Assembly (NCBI GenBank): GCA_977006965.1 | Contig: OZ345379.1 | Coordinates: forward strand, 806,001 to 870,000 | Length of the DNA: 64,000 nucleotides | Direction: 5' to 3' | From: Phymatolithon calcareum | Lineage: Eukaryota > Rhodophyta > Florideophyceae > Hapalidiales | Shown: piece after piece, positions 61,392-64,000 of the stretch | Layout: each line of letters opens with the position of its first letter | Position numbering within the stretch: the first letter of the stretch is position 1 | Made by a program: the position numbers and the translations under genes | The notes under the pieces: model-generated | What the model saw: the letters and a program-made list of their open reading frames with translations, nothing else | Databases searched by the model: none | What the model was told of the DNA's origin: nothing

Positions 61392-62144
61392 ATGCAGATG
61401 TCCTCAACATTTGTTCTCCTTGCGCTAGCTGCGCTTTTTACGACAATCAAGTCGGCGCCCCTACCCCGGCGATACAAAGACATGACCATAACACCCACGG
61501 AACGAAAAGAAGCTCCCGCTTGGAGCTTTGAGTTTCCTCCTCTTTTCAAGCTTTTCTCAAGAGTTCAAAAGGACATGAAGCAAGGCCATAAATTAAAGAC
61601 GGGTGACGCTGGACTCGGTAATCACGCCGACGACAGTGATTTTGCAATATTTGTTAAAGCAGACGACATGCACGAAATTGCTACAGAAGCGGAGCCATCA
61701 AGCAGTTTCCCATGGCCAACTATTCCACCGTTGGATCCGCTTGTGACATTTGAGGATGGCCCGTCAACCGATCCTGTCCCTTCTGTAAAGGCATCTAAAG
61801 CTGACCGCCCTGCGACTTTAAATTTCCCACGAGTTGCTTCTCCCAGCACGGATACCTTTGAGATCCACGAAAGACCGCAGCTGGCCACGTCAGTATTTGA
61901 CACACTGGCAGTTGTCCCGAATAAGTATGACACTTCAAGAGATCTTTTAGACAAAGTCAGTGAACACTTTGATCTCTCCCATTCTACAAGGCTTAATAAT
62001 GATGCCCCTGCTGATCAACGTATTTCTGATCCCACGGCGTCCAGATTAGAAATTAGGACTGTTAGAGACTTGCGCCGCGAAGATGATGGCGCTGTTTTTG
62101 AACAGGATGTTGACAAGGAGCTGAACAGAGACGTCTTCATCTGA
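61392..62144 (+). CDS. secreted acidic protein, 250 residues, related in layout to 52449 and 54107
   Basis: Signal peptide MQMSSTFVLLALAALFTTIK with SAPLPRRY at the probable cleavage region. The mature protein is acidic with Pro/Ser-rich central sequence (EAEPSSSFPWPTIPPLDP, DGPSTDPVPSVKASKADRP) and a charged C-terminus. The PSTDPV element is shared with the protein at 52449. No cysteine pairs, enzyme motifs or membrane helices. I infer a member of the same loose group of exported acidic proteins. Start could be the ATG at 61398. Function unknown. Confidence 0.7.
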   Translation: MQMSSTFVLLALAALFTTIKSAPLPRRYKDMTITPTERKEAPAWSFEFPPLFKLFSRVQKDMKQGHKLKTGDAGLGNHADDSDFAIFVKADDMHEIATEAEPSSSFPWPTIPPLDPLVTFEDGPSTDPVPSVKASKADRPATLNFPRVASPSTDTFEIHERPQLATSVFDTLAVVPNKYDTSRDLLDKVSEHFDLSHSTRLNNDAPADQRISDPTASRLEIRTVRDLRREDDGAVFEQDVDKELNRDVFI

Positions 62145-62219
62145 GAATACTAGACATCATTTTTTCTATCTCTGGAGCTTCGCCAACACTTTATTTTATC
62201 CACCAGACTGCTCTCTTCG

Positions 62220-62500
62220 AAACACAACAATTGTCACTCATACTTTTTTTTTGCCGTCTGACACTCCACTGTATCACTCTGTTCGACAATGCGCACAGTC
62301 ATAAACATTGCTCTTGTTTGTTTGGGGTATGTCTCGCCATTGTCCCTCATATTGCACATGCGTCTTGATACAGTCCGTCCACTACATCGTAGGAGTAGAT
62401 GCTCAACGGTCTCCTTGGTTCCCACAGAGCAGGCCTTGTACATAGGTTCGTAATCAACCGAACTACCTTGAAAACCTGTCACCAGCGAGCAACATTCTGC
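62220..62500 (-). pseudogene. LINE-1T copy 5, zinc-knuckle relic
   Basis: The minus strand reads DYEPMYKACSVGTKETVEHL and LLRCSGRTVSRRM, aligning with YDPVCKTCNSGSKETTEHL and ILRCGGRSASRR of copy 1. One knuckle cysteine is replaced (MYKAC for VCKTC). The conserved tail after it is not recognisable. Confidence 0.75.
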
Positions 62501-62599
62501 GGCAAGCTGTTTAAGGGTAGTTGTAGGACAATAGTCCTAATCTTGGGATTTTTTACCTTTTACGTTAAGGTTTTTCCCAAACATACATTTTACTTATAG

Positions 62600-63090
62600 T
62601 ACGGTCTGTAAGCATTATTCGTCTGCTAAGCCCCGTATATATCTTGGTGCGGCGACGGCCTTCTCAATAAACTCAGCAAGCTAGCTTGGCTATGCTCCAG
62701 ACTCCTTCCTCTCCGATCTCTATCATCTCCGAGTCGGACGGTCGCCATTGTTCCGTGTATCCACTAGCGTCAGTCGTCCCCTTTTACTTTGTTAGTTTGT
62801 TTTGTTTTTTGGTTTGCTCCTGCACACGATACGGGTGGTCCTACAAGCCGCCGTAGTAACGTCTCGTGTTACCATCTGATCTACCAGACGGGGATCCGAA
62901 CGTCCCGAGGTTCACCTCCACTCTGGAGTTTCTCCTACAAACTGGTCTTCCGACCTAGAAAGTCATACTTTGTGTGACTTTCGCTTGAACTTTCAAGAGG
63001 CATCTTTGCGGGAAATCCCCTCTCGGGTCACTTTTATTTTGATACACAAGTGATCAGCAGGTTGACCACCAACAGTACCGCAGAATCGAA
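62600..63090 (+). mobile_element. probable LTR/leader region of a retrotransposon
   Basis: The DNA directly before the gag frame contains a TATA element (CGTATATATC, about 62633), a poly(A)-signal-like AATAAA (62666-62671) and a pyrimidine-rich leader. This order fits a 5' LTR plus untranslated leader, but without the 3' LTR the ends and primer-binding site cannot be fixed. Confidence 0.4.
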
Positions 63091-64000
63091 ATGGCGCTGA
63101 CTTCCAGCCAAGCCAAAGCGAAGGCCCGAGAGTCGAAGCCCTCGGGGAGCAGGAATTCGTCTCCTCGTAACAGCTCTCCCAGAAAATGATCTGGACCCAA
63201 GGAAACTGGGACCATAAAAGCCAATCCCGATCCGGAGAAATCCGACCCCGGTCTTCGCCGCAGCAAACGTAACTGCGACGTTCGCCGTAGCGGAAAAGTT
63301 CTCAGCGAAAACGGGGACGGCTATTCCAACATAGGAAGAACGACCAATGGTGACGGCTCCATGTCGCAAGTCACTCGTGCGTCCGCTGCTCGACCTCCGG
63401 TCTCCGGAAAAGTCCAGAAGCCCGATATTGATGTCAACGAGCCGCATTATATACTTGGATTAGAGCGATTGGTCAATCTCGAGCTCGGCCCTGTACGAAA
63501 AAAATCGAGAAGCTGGAGGCCGATATGGAGTCCTTATCCTACAGAGTGGCAGAATGCCAAGTGGCGGTAGCCGATGGCTCAACTCTGCAGAAACAAGTGC
63601 AGGAATCTCTAGAAGCCGCAAAGGTGTTTCGAGACTCTGTCAGACATCAAGAAGGCAGGATGGAGCTCATCGAGGAGCACCTGGCGGTACTGGACCAATA
63701 CGCCGGGCTAACACGAGCCGCTGCCGACACTGGAATTAACGCAAACCGAGAACAACAGAGGGCAGGTGACCGTCCTCAGGATGCTGACCTAGACAGTAAG
63801 GCATTCTCCCCAAAGGGAGATCTCGTATCATACCGTCCAAAAAAGCCGAACAGAACCCGATCTTCTCGTCGTCGGCATGATGTGGATCCGGAGGACAGTT
63901 AATCCGATTCGGACTCTTCTTTCAACAGCAGTTCCGGTAATTTCAACGGTTCCGACGACGGGAAGCACGTGTCGAGAAGAGAGAAGCACACCTCCAGGAA
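63091..64000 (+). pseudogene. retrotransposon gag-like frame, runs off the window
   Basis: The frame starts MALTSSQAKAKARESKPSGS and has a TGA at 63187-63189 but continues in frame through a basic/Gly region to MSQVTRASAARPPVSGKVQK and NLELGPVRKK. At an A7 run (63498-63504) the coding pattern moves to the -1 frame. There it forms a coiled coil (IEKLEADMESLSYRVAECQV, EGRMELIEEHLAVLDQY) and a basic stretch (YRPKKPNRTRSSRRRHD) ending at a TAA (63900-63902), beyond which Ser/Asp-rich sequence continues in the same frame. The layout (basic N-terminus, coiled coil, basic and acidic low-complexity end) fits Gag of an LTR element. Two stops plus the frame change argue that this copy is dead. Confidence 0.6.

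Noticed and set aside
1-64000. CRISPR arrays, bacterial operons, riboswitches, rRNA genes or intact tRNA genes
   Set aside because: Nothing with regular spaced repeats, ribosome-binding-site patterns or complete tRNA folds was seen; introns and eukaryote-specific genes (MED20, RPC2) indicate nuclear DNA.

Overview
The window is eukaryotic nuclear DNA, most likely from a red alga with a compact genome of the Chondrus crispus type. This is inferred, not proven. Most host genes are single long reading frames. The three introns I can place are short (84, 141 and 107 bp) with standard GT-AG ends. Several proteins carry N-terminal extensions that look like organelle transit peptides (acetylornithine aminotransferase, ribose-5-phosphate isomerase, argininosuccinate lyase, a DUF493 protein). 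Host genes form tight islands, and between them lie deep stacks of transposon debris.

Layout. 1-283: N-terminal end of a protein kinase. 284-7970: gene-poor DNA holding two decayed copies of a LINE (called LINE-1T here), the 3' end of another LINE, and a 56-bp palindrome. 7979-12226: a 1415-residue WD40 protein with an unrecognised C-terminal two thirds. 12227-14795: repeats. 14796-33283: the housekeeping island, holding RNA polymerase III subunit 2, CCA-adding enzyme, pirin, the tRNA thiolation protein NCS2/CTU2, a 95-residue two-exon gene, a DUF493 protein, ArgD, ribose-5-phosphate isomerase, a JAMM/MPN protein, Mediator subunit MED20, and a Cys-rich protein with SUMO-interaction-like motifs. 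33717-46513: a very large imperfect palindrome. 46620-52448: transposon remnants. 52449-62144: a second gene island with three secreted acidic proteins, argininosuccinate lyase, an SRR1-like protein and a double-MYND protein. 62220-64000: a LINE-1T relic and the start of an LTR-retrotransposon gag.

The most unusual structure is the palindrome. Its right arm (43489-46513) is about 3 kb and continuous. The left arm (33717-42255) is the same sequence inverted, split by a 2056-bp hAT transposon with an 8-bp target duplication and by a LINE-1T block. That LINE-1T block is itself split by a 1829-bp insertion of a second LINE with a 14-bp target duplication. Each arm carries one copy of a 216-residue gene of unknown function under the same TATA promoter, and the two proteins differ at one residue. 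The right arm preserves the empty sites of the left-arm insertions, so the order of events can be read directly.

Other points of interest are: a LINE RNase H domain split by an insert of about 100 residues that looks Tudor-like; a local set of secreted acidic proteins, one built of 36-residue ESPEPS repeats; and a recurrent TACTGTA heptamer near many gene ends.

Functionally, several genes touch tRNA biology (Pol III subunit, CCA addition, U34 thiolation) and two belong to arginine synthesis (ArgD, ASL). They are not arranged as operons, so each should be read as an independent gene.
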